Positions 35,828 to 46,022 of a stretch of 64,000 nucleotides of DNA are shown here, in pieces (the first letter of the stretch is position 1; every line of letters starts with the position of its first letter). Under the pieces are notes generated by a model. It was given only the letters and a program-made list of their open reading frames with translations. It had not been told where the DNA came from and did no database searches. Origin of the DNA: Roseiarcus sp963721905 (GTDB lineage: Bacteria > Pseudomonadota > Alphaproteobacteria > Rhizobiales > Beijerinckiaceae). Location of the stretch: contig CAVRMF010000019.1 of NCBI GenBank assembly GCA_963721905.1, positions 186,001 through 250,000 of the forward strand, written 5' to 3'. Both the position numbers and the translations under genes were made by a program.

Positions 35828-36817
35828 ATGCAGAAGCGCACACTTGGAAAGAGCGGCCTGGAAGTTTCGGCGATTGGTCTCGGCTGCATGGGAATGAGCC
35901 ATAGCTACGCTCCCTTCCCCGACAGGAAGGACATGATCGCGCTGATCCGGACGGCGGTCGAACGTGGCATCACGTTTTTCGACACCGCCGAGGTCTACGG
36001 CCCGTTCACCAATGAGGACCTCGTGGGCGAAGCGCTTGCTCCCGTCCGCGAAAAGGTGGTGATCGCCACCAAATTCGGCTTCAAGTTCGGCCCCAACGGG
36101 CAGCCGATGGGCGTGGACAGCCGCCCGGAGCACATCAAGCAGGCCGTCGAGGGCTCGCTCAAGCGGCTCAGGACCAATGTCATCGATCTCTACTATCAGC
36201 ACCGCGTCGACCCCGACGTGCCGATCGAAGACGTGGCCGGAGCGGTCAAGGATCTGATCCGCGACGGCAAGGTCAAGCACTTCGGCATGTCGGAGGCCGG
36301 TGTGCAAACGATCCGTCGCGCGCACGCGGTCCAGCCGGTGACGGCGCTGCAGAATGAATATTCGCTGTGGTGGAGGCGCCCGGAAAAGGAGGTCCTGCCG
36401 ACGCTGGAAGAACTCGGGATCGGCCTTGTTCCCTATAGCCCTCTGGGGAAGGGCTTCCTCACCGGCAAGATGAGCGAAGACACGATATTCGCCAGTTCCG
36501 ACATCCGCAACACCATCCCTCGCTTCACGCCGGAGGCCCGGAAAGCAAACCAGGCTTTGGTCGATCTGCTTGCAGAGATCGCCGAGCGGAAGAAGGCGAC
36601 GCCCGCTCAGATCGCGCTCGGCTGGCTGCTTGCCCAGAAGCCGTGGATCGCGCCGATCCCCGGCACCACGAAGCTCAATCGCCTCGAGGAGAACACCGGA
36701 GCGGCCTCCATCAAGCTCACGTCCGACGATCTTCGCGAGATCGAAAGCGCCGCCTCGAAGATCACGGTCCAGGGGGCACGCTACCCCGAGCATCTGGAGC
36801 GGATGACCGGCCTCTGA
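35828..36817 (+). CDS. Aldo/keto reductase
   Basis: A 329-residue TIM-barrel NADPH-dependent oxidoreductase of the YhdN/AKR13 type. Catalytic residues are all visible: Asp52, Tyr57, Lys82 and His125 (FFDTAEVYG, IATKFGF, YYQHRVD). The NADP-binding end has IPGTTKLNRLEENTGA. It reduces aldehydes or ketones to alcohols; the true substrate is open. Started at ATG 35828 beginning MQKRTLGKSGLEVS. Confidence 0.93.
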   Translation: MQKRTLGKSGLEVSAIGLGCMGMSHSYAPFPDRKDMIALIRTAVERGITFFDTAEVYGPFTNEDLVGEALAPVREKVVIATKFGFKFGPNGQPMGVDSRPEHIKQAVEGSLKRLRTNVIDLYYQHRVDPDVPIEDVAGAVKDLIRDGKVKHFGMSEAGVQTIRRAHAVQPVTALQNEYSLWWRRPEKEVLPTLEELGIGLVPYSPLGKGFLTGKMSEDTIFASSDIRNTIPRFTPEARKANQALVDLLAEIAERKKATPAQIALGWLLAQKPWIAPIPGTTKLNRLEENTGAASIKLTSDDLREIESAASKITVQGARYPEHLERMTGL

Positions 36818-36888
36818 GCCGCCGGTTCTCGTTGATGTCGGAGCTGTCTCTACGGTCCGGCGACGCGCGCTCCTGAAAGGACAGCGCC

Positions 36889-37716
36889 ATGAGTAACGTC
36901 ATTGTCGTCATCGGCGCGGGGTCGATCGGCCAAGCGATCGTGCGGCGGGTGAGCGCGGGCAAGCATGTGCTGCTGGCCGATCTGCGCTCGGAAAACGCCA
37001 ATGCCGCGGCGCAGGTGCTATGCGATGCCGGATTCGAGGTCAGCATAGCGACCGTCGACGTCTCGTCGCGCGAGTCTGTTCACGCGCTTGTGGAAACCGC
37101 CACGGCGATCGGCGATGTTATGGGCGTCATCCACGCTGCCGGGGTTTCGCCCTCCCAGGCGTCCCCGGCGACCATCCTCAAGGTCGACCTCTATGGAACC
37201 GCGCTGGTTCTGGAAGAGTTCGGCAACGTCATCGCACGTGGCGGCTCCGCGGTCGTTATCGCCTCGCAATCCGGGCATCGCCTGGCGGCGTTGACCATCG
37301 AGCAGAATCGGGCGTTGGCGACGACTCCTGCGGACGCCCTGCTCGCGCTTCCGATGCTCCAGCCCGATCAGGTCAAGGACTCGCTCCATGCCTACCAGCT
37401 GTCGAAGCGAGGCAATGCGCTGCGCGTGATGGCCGAGGCCGTGCGCTGGGGCAAGCGCGGCGCCAGGGTCAACACCATCAGTCCCGGGATCGTTATCACG
37501 CCGCTTGCGAGGGACGAACTGAGCGGTCCGCGCGGCGGGGGCTATCGCCGCATGATCGAACTTTGCCCGTTCGGACGCGCCGCCACGCCGGATGAGGTCG
37601 GGACTGTCGGAGCGCTACTCATGGGGCCGGACGGCGCCTTCATCACCGGCAGCGACTTCCTCATGGATGGAGGCGTCACCGCTTCCTACTGGTACGGCGA
37701 ACTCGCCCCGAAATAG
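36889..37716 (+). CDS. Short-chain dehydrogenase/reductase
   Basis: A 275-residue SDR: cofactor loop GAGSIGQ at 9-15 (GxxxGxG slightly altered), Asp31 after strand two suggesting NAD(H), Ser126/128, and Tyr169-x3-Lys173 (YQLSK). A 20-residue insertion between Ser and Tyr (IEQNRALATTPADALLAL) is also found in some SDRs of this kind. It ends with ITGSDFLMDGG. A good ribosome site (GAAAGGA) precedes it. Part of the redox operon. Confidence 0.88.
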   Translation: MSNVIVVIGAGSIGQAIVRRVSAGKHVLLADLRSENANAAAQVLCDAGFEVSIATVDVSSRESVHALVETATAIGDVMGVIHAAGVSPSQASPATILKVDLYGTALVLEEFGNVIARGGSAVVIASQSGHRLAALTIEQNRALATTPADALLALPMLQPDQVKDSLHAYQLSKRGNALRVMAEAVRWGKRGARVNTISPGIVITPLARDELSGPRGGGYRRMIELCPFGRAATPDEVGTVGALLMGPDGAFITGSDFLMDGGVTASYWYGELAPK

Positions 37717-37788
37717 TCCGGGGCATTGCAAACACCAGGCAGAGGGCCGCTCCGAGGAAGCCAGCCCGCCCAAAATGGAGAGCGCATC

Positions 37789-38805
37789 ATGATGGGAACA
37801 ATGTTGTATGGATCGGGCGACGTGCGTTGCGAGGAGGTCCCCGAGCCGAAGATCCTCAAGCCGACTGACGCCGTTATCCGGCTCTCGGCGAGCTGCGTCT
37901 GCGGATCTGATTTGTGGCCCTATCGCGGCCTGAACGACGTCACCTCGCCGATGGCGATGGGCCATGAATATTGCGGCGTTGTCGAAGAGGTGGGGAGCGC
38001 CGTCACCACTGTCAGGCCGGGCCAGTTCGTCGTCGGCTCGTTCTGCATTTCTGACAACACCTGCCCGCACTGCCGCTTCGGCTTTCAGTCGTCGTGCGTG
38101 CAGCGCGAGTTCATGACTGGGGCGCAGGCGCCGCTGGCGCGCGTGCCCCTTGCCGACGGCACGCTGGTCGCGACGCCGGAGGCCCCTCCGGACGATTTGA
38201 TCCCGAGCCTGCTTGCGACTTCGGACGTGCTCGGCACCGGGTGGTACGCGGCCGATGCGGCGCGCGTACAGGCGGGCTCGACGGTTGCCGTCGTCGGCGA
38301 CGGCGCGGTTGGGCTTATGGGCGTGCTCGCTGCGAAACAGATGGGCGCCGGACGGATCATCGCCATGAGCCGCCACAAGACGCGCCAGGACCTCGCTCTC
38401 GAATTCGGCGCGACCGACATCGTCTCCGAGCGCGGCGAAGCGGGCGTCGATCAGATCAAAAGGTTGACCAACGGCGTTGGCGCGGATGCCGTTCTCGAAT
38501 GCGTAGGAACGCAGGAGGCGATGACGCAGGCGATCCAGGCAGCCCGACCCGGCGCCATGATCGGTTATGTCGGCGTGCCGCATGGCGTCGAACTCGACGG
38601 ACAATGGTTATTCTTCCTGCAGAGGGGCATGTTGGGCGGCCCCGCCCCCGTGCGACGGTTCCTGCCGCATCTGATCGACCTTGTGCTGACCCGCAAGATC
38701 AATCCGGGCAAGGTCTTCGATCTCACGCTGCCGCTCGCCGACGTCGCCGAGGGCTACCGCGCGATGGACGAGCGCCGCGCGACCAAGACGTTGCTGCGTC
38801 TTTAG
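37789..38805 (+). CDS. Zinc-dependent alcohol dehydrogenase
   Basis: A 338-residue medium-chain dehydrogenase. Catalytic zinc ligands are Cys38 (CVCGSDLW) and His59-Glu60 (GHEYCG). Three of four structural-zinc cysteines remain (Cys92, Cys95, Cys103 in TCPHCRFGFQSSC); an Asp stands at the first. The Rossmann loop is VVGDGAVGLMGVLAAKQMGA. It oxidises an alcohol with NAD(P). It is followed 18 bp later by a DUF2255 gene and belongs to the same operon. Confidence 0.92.
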   Translation: MMGTMLYGSGDVRCEEVPEPKILKPTDAVIRLSASCVCGSDLWPYRGLNDVTSPMAMGHEYCGVVEEVGSAVTTVRPGQFVVGSFCISDNTCPHCRFGFQSSCVQREFMTGAQAPLARVPLADGTLVATPEAPPDDLIPSLLATSDVLGTGWYAADAARVQAGSTVAVVGDGAVGLMGVLAAKQMGAGRIIAMSRHKTRQDLALEFGATDIVSERGEAGVDQIKRLTNGVGADAVLECVGTQEAMTQAIQAARPGAMIGYVGVPHGVELDGQWLFFLQRGMLGGPAPVRRFLPHLIDLVLTRKINPGKVFDLTLPLADVAEGYRAMDERRATKTLLRL

Positions 38806-38823
38806 ATCACGGAGCGCCGACAC

Positions 38824-39207
38824 ATGGCCGCATGGCCGAAAGACGAACTCAGCAAGATCGCCGGGGCCGACGATTTGCACATCGCGCCGCTCCGCGAGGA
38901 CGGCGCGACGTACGGCACGCCGACATGGATTTGGGCCGTCGCACTCGACGGTGCCCTCTATGTGCGCGGCTACAACGGACAGCGCTCTCGTTGGTACCAG
39001 GCTGCCGTGCGGCAGAAGGCCGGGCGCATCGTCGCCGCCGGGATGACGAAAGAGGTCGCCTTCGAACCGGTCGACGGGCCGATCAACGACCGTATCGACG
39101 ACGTTTATCGGGCAAAGTATCGCGCCAGCCCGTACCTCAGCCCGATGATCAGCGCCCGCGCCAGCTCGGCCACGGTCAAGGTCATGCCGCGCGACGGCAA
39201 TGCCTGA
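38824..39207 (+). CDS. DUF2255 family protein
   Basis: A 127-residue protein with the DUF2255 pattern: ELSKIAGADDLHIAPLR, TPTWIWAVALDGALYVRGYNGQRSRWYQAA and FEPVDGPINDRIDDVYRAKY. This fold resembles FMN-binding split barrels, though function is unproven. It is the last gene of the redox operon and converges on a LysR gene. Confidence 0.85.
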   Translation: MAAWPKDELSKIAGADDLHIAPLREDGATYGTPTWIWAVALDGALYVRGYNGQRSRWYQAAVRQKAGRIVAAGMTKEVAFEPVDGPINDRIDDVYRAKYRASPYLSPMISARASSATVKVMPRDGNA

Positions 39208-39217
39208 GACGTTGTCC

Positions 39218-40078
39218 TCAGGCCGCCCGCTGGAGGCGATGGCCGTTCGCGAGGATGGCCTGGGTGAGGGCCGCAGCGGGGCCGCGTAGACCCGTTCTCG
39301 CGCCCACCACGACGAACTCGACATCGGCAAGCTCCGGCAACCGGGCTGACGCGCTGATCTCCGCCAGGCCCTCCGGGATCAGACCGCGCGCGTGCACGCC
39401 GACGCCGAGGCCCGCCAATGCGGCGGCGCGCAAGCCGCTGAGACTGCTGCTGGAGCAAGCAATGCGCCAGGTGAGGCCGTGCCGCTCCAGCGTTTCGAGC
39501 GCCACCGATCGCGTGATGCTGGGCGGGTTGTAGAGGATGAGCGGCACCGGTTGGGAGAGATCAATGCGGGCGCCGGGCGCGCCGATCCAGGCCAGCCGGT
39601 CGCGCCAAACCAATTGCCCGCGATCATCCCCCGCTGGCCGCTTGGCCAGCACTAGGTCGAGTTCGCCTGCGTCCATGGATTCGTACAACCTTGCGCTGAC
39701 GCCGACGTTCAGCTCCAGGTCGACCAGCGCGTGTTCCTGGACGAACTCGCGCAAGAGCTCGGGCAAACGCGTAGTGACGAAATCCTCCGAGACGCCGAAC
39801 CGCAGCCTGCCGCGCAGGCGCGAGCCGGCGAAATAGCGGCGGGCGCGGTTGGCGGCGTCGAGGATGGACTGGGCAAACCCGGTCATCGCCTCTCCATCCG
39901 CAGTCAAACGCACCGAGTGGGTGTCGCGCACGAAGAGACGCCGCCCGGCGGCGGCCTCGAGCTTGCGGATGTGTTGGCTGATGGTGGACTGCTGCAGGCC
40001 GAGACGACGTCCCGCTTCGGTGAAGTTGCGGGTCTGCGCGACGGCGAGGAAGCTCTCCAGGTGGATCGGCTCGAACAT
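39218..40078 (-). CDS. LysR-family transcriptional regulator
   Basis: A 286-residue regulator with helix-turn-helix LAVAQTRNFTEAGRRLGLQQSTISQHIRKLEAAAGRRLF and an effector domain (GRLRFGVSEDFVTTRLPELLREF). It is divergent from the bile-acid-symporter-like gene, which it probably controls, with a dyad operator between them. Confidence 0.92.
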   Translation of the reverse strand: MFEPIHLESFLAVAQTRNFTEAGRRLGLQQSTISQHIRKLEAAAGRRLFVRDTHSVRLTADGEAMTGFAQSILDAANRARRYFAGSRLRGRLRFGVSEDFVTTRLPELLREFVQEHALVDLELNVGVSARLYESMDAGELDLVLAKRPAGDDRGQLVWRDRLAWIGAPGARIDLSQPVPLILYNPPSITRSVALETLERHGLTWRIACSSSSLSGLRAAALAGLGVGVHARGLIPEGLAEISASARLPELADVEFVVVGARTGLRGPAAALTQAILANGHRLQRAA

Positions 40079-40092
40079 GAGGGAGTCCGGTT

Positions 40093-40107
40093 ATCACGAT
40101 TTGTGAT
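40093..40107. promoter_or_regulatory. Candidate LysR operator
   Basis: ATCAC (40093-40097) and GTGAT (40103-40107) form a perfect dyad with a 5-bp centre, 15 bp upstream of the LysR start, in the T-N11-A arrangement typical of the family. Confidence 0.6.
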
Positions 40108-40216
40108 GACAATAACGCCGCTCAGGGTGGTTCACAATGACCGCCCGCCGGCCCATGTTGTGGTCGCGAAGCTGAGGCAAGGTGGTGTATTTCACTTCTT
40201 GTAGAAGATCGAGGCG

Positions 40217-41236
40217 ATGAGTCCGAAGGCGCTGCTCTCCCGGCTGCCGGTCGACCCCTATATCGCGGCGATCGTCGGCATGGTCGTTTTGGCGACGGTG
40301 CTGCCGGCGCATGGCGCCGGCGAGACCGTCGCCAAATACGCCGCCAACGCCGCGATCGCCCTCCTGTTTTTCCTGCATGGCGCGCGGCTCTCGCCACAGG
40401 CGGCTTTGGCGGGCGCGTCGCACTGGCGGCTGCAGCTCGCGGTGATCGCTTCGACGTTCGTGCTGTTTCCGGCGTTGGGTCTTGGGGCGAGGGCGCTGTT
40501 TCCGGGACTGCTGACCCCGCCGCTTTGGACTGGCGTGGTCCTGCTTTGCGCGCTGCCTTCGACCGTCCAGTCGTCGATCGCCTTCACCTCGATCGCCCGC
40601 GGCAACGTGGCGGCCGCTCTCTGCGCCGCGACCGCCTCCAACCTCTTGGGCATGGGATTGACGCCGTTGCTGGTCGGGCTGCTGCTCGGCGCGCAGGGCG
40701 GCTTCTCCGCGCGCGGGGCCGGCGACATCGTGCTTCAGCTTCTGGTCCCGTTCGCCGCCGGCCAGCTTGCCCGGCCGTGGATTGGCGGATGGGCGCTGCG
40801 GCACAAAACTATGCTTAGCTTCGTGGATCGCGGATCGATCCTGCTCGTGGTCTACGCCGCCTTCAGCGAGGGCGTCACGCACGGCATCTGGCATCAGCTC
40901 AGCGTGCCCGACCTGGGACGGCTGGCGGCGGTGGATGTTGCGTTGCTGGCGACGGTGCTGGCTATCACCACCTATGGCAGCCGGCTCTTGCGCTTCTCCC
41001 GCGATGATGAGGTGACGATCGTCTTCTGCGGCTCCAAGAAGAGCCTGGCGAGCGGTTTGCCGATGGCCACCGTGCTGCTGGCCGGCCAGTCGGTTGGCCT
41101 GATCGTGCTGCCGCTGATGCTCTTCCACCAGATCCAGCTGATGGTGTGCGCCATGCTGGCGAAGCGCTACGCCAACGATGGCCGAGACGCTGCGGCGCAG
41201 GCGCCTGGCGGCGAGGTCGCACGGGCGGCGCCGTAG
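40217..41236 (+). CDS. Bile acid:sodium symporter-like permease
   Basis: A 339-residue membrane protein with about nine to ten helices. It fits the SBF-like (PF13593) family: AANAAIALLFFLHGARLS, ALPSTVQSSIAFTSIARGNVAAALCAATASNLLG, and FCGSKKSLASGLPMATVL. The eukaryotic members are SLC10A7-like. The transported organic anion is unknown. The C-terminal 20 residues are charged and cytoplasmic. Confidence 0.88.
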   Translation: MSPKALLSRLPVDPYIAAIVGMVVLATVLPAHGAGETVAKYAANAAIALLFFLHGARLSPQAALAGASHWRLQLAVIASTFVLFPALGLGARALFPGLLTPPLWTGVVLLCALPSTVQSSIAFTSIARGNVAAALCAATASNLLGMGLTPLLVGLLLGAQGGFSARGAGDIVLQLLVPFAAGQLARPWIGGWALRHKTMLSFVDRGSILLVVYAAFSEGVTHGIWHQLSVPDLGRLAAVDVALLATVLAITTYGSRLLRFSRDDEVTIVFCGSKKSLASGLPMATVLLAGQSVGLIVLPLMLFHQIQLMVCAMLAKRYANDGRDAAAQAPGGEVARAAP

Positions 41237-41285
41237 GGCGGCCGGGTGGCGACCTTTCGTGTCAAAGGGGGCGCTTCGGCGACGG

Positions 41286-41711
41286 CTACCGGTCCGGCAA
41301 GGACCAGGGATTGACCACGGCGACCGGCATCCCTGCGAAATCGCGCTCGTTGCGTGTGACGAGCGTCAACCGCTTGACGATCGCGGTCGCGGCGATCAGG
41401 GCGTCGATTTCCGGCTGCGGGTCTGGAACGTGGAGCGCGGCGCAGCCCTCGGCGATGTCGAGGTCGACGCCGAGGATCCGGCCGCGGAACTCGCGCATCA
41501 GCGGCCCCTCCTTCCACGCGCGGAGCATTTCGCCTTGCTTCTTGTCGCGTCGCGCGAGCCGCTGGATGCCTATCTCGATCTCCATCAGCGTCAGGACGGA
41601 GATATGAAGGTCGTCCACGGCTTGGCTTTGCAGCCAGTCGAGCGCCCGCCCGGCCAGCCGATCCTTGCGCCGCATTTCCGATACGACATTGGTGTCGAGG
41701 AGAAAGCTCAC
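41286..41711 (-). CDS. vapC: VapC-type PIN-domain toxin
   Basis: A 141-residue PIN ribonuclease. Acidic active-site residues are seen in FLLDTNVVSEM (Asp6), LMEIEIGIQRL and EIDALIAATAI, followed by TLVTRNERDF. Such toxins cut tRNA or rRNA when freed from the antitoxin. Its start overlaps the antitoxin stop by 4 bp, the usual toxin-antitoxin layout. Confidence 0.9.
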   Translation of the reverse strand: MSFLLDTNVVSEMRRKDRLAGRALDWLQSQAVDDLHISVLTLMEIEIGIQRLARRDKKQGEMLRAWKEGPLMREFRGRILGVDLDIAEGCAALHVPDPQPEIDALIAATAIVKRLTLVTRNERDFAGMPVAVVNPWSLPDR

Positions 41712-41959
41712 GAAAGATCGACCTTGCGCGGCGCGGCCTTTTGGCGCTGCGGGGGCTCGAACTCGACCTCCTCCTGGCCAGGCATGGCCAAAAGGTCGAC
41801 AATATTGGTGCGCTTGCCGGTCAGGCGCCTGTATTCGTCGTACGACAGCAGGACACTCGACGGGCGTCCCCTCTCGGTAATGAGCACTGGCCCTGACCGC
41901 GCCTCGCGTTTGGCGCGACTAAAGTCCTGGTTCGCTTCCCGGCTCGTCATCGTCTTCAT
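41708..41959 (-). CDS. Phd/YefM-type antitoxin
   Basis: An 83-residue protein with the Phd/YefM fold: TSREANQDFSRAKREARSGPVLITERGRPSSVLLSYDEYRRL. The charged C-terminal tail should wrap the PIN toxin encoded next. These antitoxins also repress their own promoter. Confidence 0.9.
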   Translation of the reverse strand: MKTMTSREANQDFSRAKREARSGPVLITERGRPSSVLLSYDEYRRLTGKRTNIVDLLAMPGQEEVEFEPPQRQKAAPRKVDLS

Positions 41960-42040
41960 CGGGACGCCTCGGTTACGTATTTACGGACTGTAGGTATGTA
42001 GCTACAATGGGTGGATACGTCAACCGTCAGCTGCCGGCAA

Positions 42041-42069
42041 AACAAAAAGGGCGGCCGAAGCCGCCCTTT
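42041..42069 (-). terminator. Intrinsic terminator of groESL
   Basis: On the minus strand, AAAGGGCGGC, a TTCG loop and GCCGCCCTTT make a perfect 10-bp stem, followed by a T-rich tail (TTGTTTTG). It starts 29 bp after the groEL stop. Confidence 0.88.
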
Positions 42070-42097
42070 CGCTCGTTCAGATTGTCGACGCGGACGA

Positions 42098-43735
<1,638 letters not shown>

Positions 43736-43864
43736 TGAATTCGTTCCTTTAGGGATGTTGTTTCGGAGAAAGGGCAAGTGGCGGATGGCGGGTGGCGAGT
43801 GGATGTCGGAGCGGCGGCGAGGCTAACCCCATTCGTTTTTCGCTGCTCCCCGCTCGCCGCCGGG

Positions 43865-44152
43865 TCAGCCGATCACGCCCATGATGTCGGACTCCTTCAT
43901 GATCAGGAGTTCCTGACCGTCGATCTTGACTTCGGTGCCGCTCCACTTGCCGAACAGGATCTTGTCGCCGGTCTTGACGTCAAGCGGAGTGAGCTTGCCG
44001 CTTTCGTCGCGACCGCCGGGGCCTGCGGCGATGATCTCGCCTTCTTGCGGCTTCTCCTTGGCGGTGTCCGGAATGATGATGCCGCCCTTCGTCTTCTCCT
44101 CGCCTTCGAGGCGACGGACGACGACGCGGTCATGCAGGGGACGGAATTTCAT
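43865..44152 (-). CDS. groES: Co-chaperonin GroES
   Basis: A 95-residue heptameric lid of the GroEL chamber. MKFRPLHDRVVVRRLEGEEKTKGGIIIPDTAKEKPQEGE is the classical N-terminus with the mobile loop, and it ends with LLIMKESDIMGVIG. It is 129 bp upstream of groEL in the same operon. Confidence 0.98.
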   Translation of the reverse strand: MKFRPLHDRVVVRRLEGEEKTKGGIIIPDTAKEKPQEGEIIAAGPGGRDESGKLTPLDVKTGDKILFGKWSGTEVKIDGQELLIMKESDIMGVIG

Positions 44153-44201
44153 GAGTGAGCTTTCCTCTTACGAGATTACCCCGTGGGGCCTAAACGAGCC
44201 G

Positions 44202-44228
44202 CTAGCACTCGACCTTACCGAGTGCTAG
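44202..44228. promoter_or_regulatory. CIRCE element of groESL
   Basis: CTAGCACTC (44202-44210), nine bases, GAGTGCTAG (44220-44228): a perfect CIRCE-type dyad (consensus TTAGCACTC-N9-GAGTGCTAA) 50 bp upstream of groES. It is the known HrcA repressor site for heat induction. Confidence 0.93.
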
Positions 44229-44579
44229 CGGCGCTCAAATAGGGGCGCAGAACGGCGCCGTCAAGACCGTGCCTGCGTCAAAAATCGACTGCGCGCAGTC
44301 GGCGCACAAGGTTCGGGCCAAAGAGTTCCTCGGATCGGATTTCGAGGCCGAAATGGCCGACGCGGAGTCGTCCGAATTCCGGAAAGTGAGGACTGAGGGC
44401 AATGGCGAAGTATTGGTTTCACCCTGTCCAAATATAAACTCGTTTTTAGATCATCACGCGATGGATCGACACGAATTCGTGACGGAAGCATGCTTGCGAA
44501 AACTCAGGCCCTGCCTATGTAGCAATGCAGACGGGACGTCTTGCGGCGCAGGGCGCTGCATACAGTGAAGGAGGTCGTC
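44229..44579. other. Intergenic region with no firm gene
   Basis: Between the CIRCE element and the glycine-rich gene. A 99-codon open frame (44269-44568, +) exists, with a non-ATG start and no recognisable domain. A good ribosome site (AAGGAGG at 44568-44574) belongs to the following gene. Confidence 0.4.
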
Positions 44580-45182
44580 ATGAGTCTCGGCGCTCTTCAG
44601 ATTTCGGCGATTGCGCTCGGCGCCGCCGCCTTTGCGTCATTGTCTCCATTTTCCACGGCGAGCGCGGCCACGGCCGTGCATCACCCGACGCACGGGGTTC
44701 ACCGCCATGTCGCGCACGGCTATGTGCATCATCCTGTGCATCACTACGCTTACCGGCACGGGCGTCGCTACGCGTACGGCAACGGCTACAATCCTGGGGC
44801 GGCTGCCGCCACAGGAGTGCTCGGCAGCATCCTCGGATTGGGCGCCGCGGCCGCTTATCCCTATGGCTGCGACCCCTATTACTATGGGCCGTACGGTTCC
44901 TGCCCGACCTATGATTGGGGCGAGTATGGCGATGACTACGGGCCCTATTACGGAGGCTACGGCTATGGCTACGGCCCCGGCTACGGCGGCGGCTACTACG
45001 GCCAAGGGTTCGGGCATGCCCGCCGGTTCGGCGGGGCCGGATTCGCCGGCGGAAACCACTTGGGCGGCTTTGGCGGTGCCCACATGGGCGGCTTTGGCGG
45101 CGCCCACATGGGCGGCTTTGGCGGCGGCCACTTTGGCGGCTTCGGCGGCGGCCACTTCGGCGGCGGCAGCATCCACCGCTGA
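44580..45182 (+). CDS. Secreted His/Gly/Tyr-rich repeat protein
   Basis: A 200-residue exported protein with a signal peptide (LQISAIALGAAAFASLSPFSTASA, cleavage near 30). Next comes a His-rich stretch (VHHPTHGVHRHVAHGYVHH), a Gly-zipper-like hydrophobic part (AAAATGVLGSILGLGAAAAY), a Tyr/Gly-rich part, and C-terminal repeats of GGFGGAHM/GGFGGGHF. The His-rich sections suggest metal binding; function is unknown. Started at ATG 44580 after AAGGAGG. Confidence 0.7.
   Translation: MSLGALQISAIALGAAAFASLSPFSTASAATAVHHPTHGVHRHVAHGYVHHPVHHYAYRHGRRYAYGNGYNPGAAAATGVLGSILGLGAAAAYPYGCDPYYYGPYGSCPTYDWGEYGDDYGPYYGGYGYGYGPGYGGGYYGQGFGHARRFGGAGFAGGNHLGGFGGAHMGGFGGAHMGGFGGGHFGGFGGGHFGGGSIHR
45064..45170 (+). 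repeat. Tandem repeats encoding GGFGG(A/G)H(M/F)
   Basis: Four to five near-identical copies of about 24 bp, each encoding GGFGGAHM or GGFGGGHF, at the 3' end of the His/Gly-rich gene. Copy number could change by slippage. Confidence 0.7.
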
Positions 45183-45239
45183 GCCTGCGACTCCCACACG
45201 CTGAGGCGACGGGCGGCTCATCGAGCCGCCCGAAGTCGT

Positions 45240-46013
45240 TCAACGGAACCATTTCGCGTAAAACGCGTCGAACTCCCCGTCCTCCGTCGCAAGATGCAGC
45301 CATTGGTCGACGAACGCCTTCAGGGCGGGGTCGGGGGCCATCCAGTAGGCTTTTTCAGCGAAGTCGAACGGCTTGTCAGGATGGATGGCGCAGAGAACGT
45401 CAGGATGCAGCTTCTGCTGGAAGCGGGTCTCTGACGCGTCGGTGATCATCACGTCGGCGTCGCCCTTCGCCAGCTGATCGAAGATCGTCAGGTTGTCGGG
45501 GTAAAGGACGATGTCCGCGGCATGGAGATGGGCGCGGTCGAAGCGCTCGTTCGTGCCGCCAGGGTTGGCGATCACGCGAACCCCCGGGCGGTCGATGTCG
45601 GCGAGCGTCTGGTACCTGGCCTGATCGGAGCAACGGGCGATCGGCGTCTTTCCCTCGCGCAGGTAGGGGGCGGAGAAGAAGCCGATCTTCTGCCGGTCGA
45701 GGGTCACCGAGACGCCGCCCATCGCGATGTCGAAGGCGCCGCTTTGCAGGTCGCGGGCGAGCGTTCCCCAGGTCGTTGGAACGAATTCGACCTTCGCGCC
45801 GAGCGCCTGCCCGAGCGAGCGGGCCAGGTCGATGTCGAAACCCGAATAGTCGCCGCTCGATTTGTCGAGGGCCGTGAATGGACGGTAATCGCCGGTGGTG
45901 CCGACGCGGAGCACATGAGCGGTCAAAATGGAATCGAAACGGGAGGAGTCCGCGAGCGCGGATGCGGCGAAGGTCACGCCGCAAGCAAAGACAAACCAGC
46001 CGGTCGCGCGCAT
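45240..46013 (-). CDS. PheC-like periplasmic cyclohexadienyl dehydratase
   Basis: A 257-residue protein of the solute-binding fold with a signal peptide (cleavage near residue 21). The sequence resembles PheC rather than a plain amino acid binder: HVLRVGTTGDYRPFT, VPTTWGTLARDLQSGAFDIAMGGVSVTLDR, NPGGTNERFDRAHL, MITDASETRFQQKLHPDVLCAIHPDKPFDFAEKAYWM. PheC converts prephenate or arogenate to phenylpyruvate or phenylalanine in the periplasm. An amino acid ABC binding role cannot be excluded, but no permease or ATPase gene is adjacent. Confidence 0.75.
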   Translation of the reverse strand: MRATGWFVFACGVTFAASALADSSRFDSILTAHVLRVGTTGDYRPFTALDKSSGDYSGFDIDLARSLGQALGAKVEFVPTTWGTLARDLQSGAFDIAMGGVSVTLDRQKIGFFSAPYLREGKTPIARCSDQARYQTLADIDRPGVRVIANPGGTNERFDRAHLHAADIVLYPDNLTIFDQLAKGDADVMITDASETRFQQKLHPDVLCAIHPDKPFDFAEKAYWMAPDPALKAFVDQWLHLATEDGEFDAFYAKWFR

Positions 46014-46022
46014 GCGTCGACC

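Noticed and set aside
37690..37705. A further GAACTC frameshift site, in the SDR gene
   Set aside because: The frame is continuous through GAA CTC (YWYGELAPK), so here the sequence is genuine.
44269..44568. 99-codon gene between groES and the Gly-rich gene
   Set aside because: Non-ATG start, no ribosome site, no recognisable protein features; left as intergenic.
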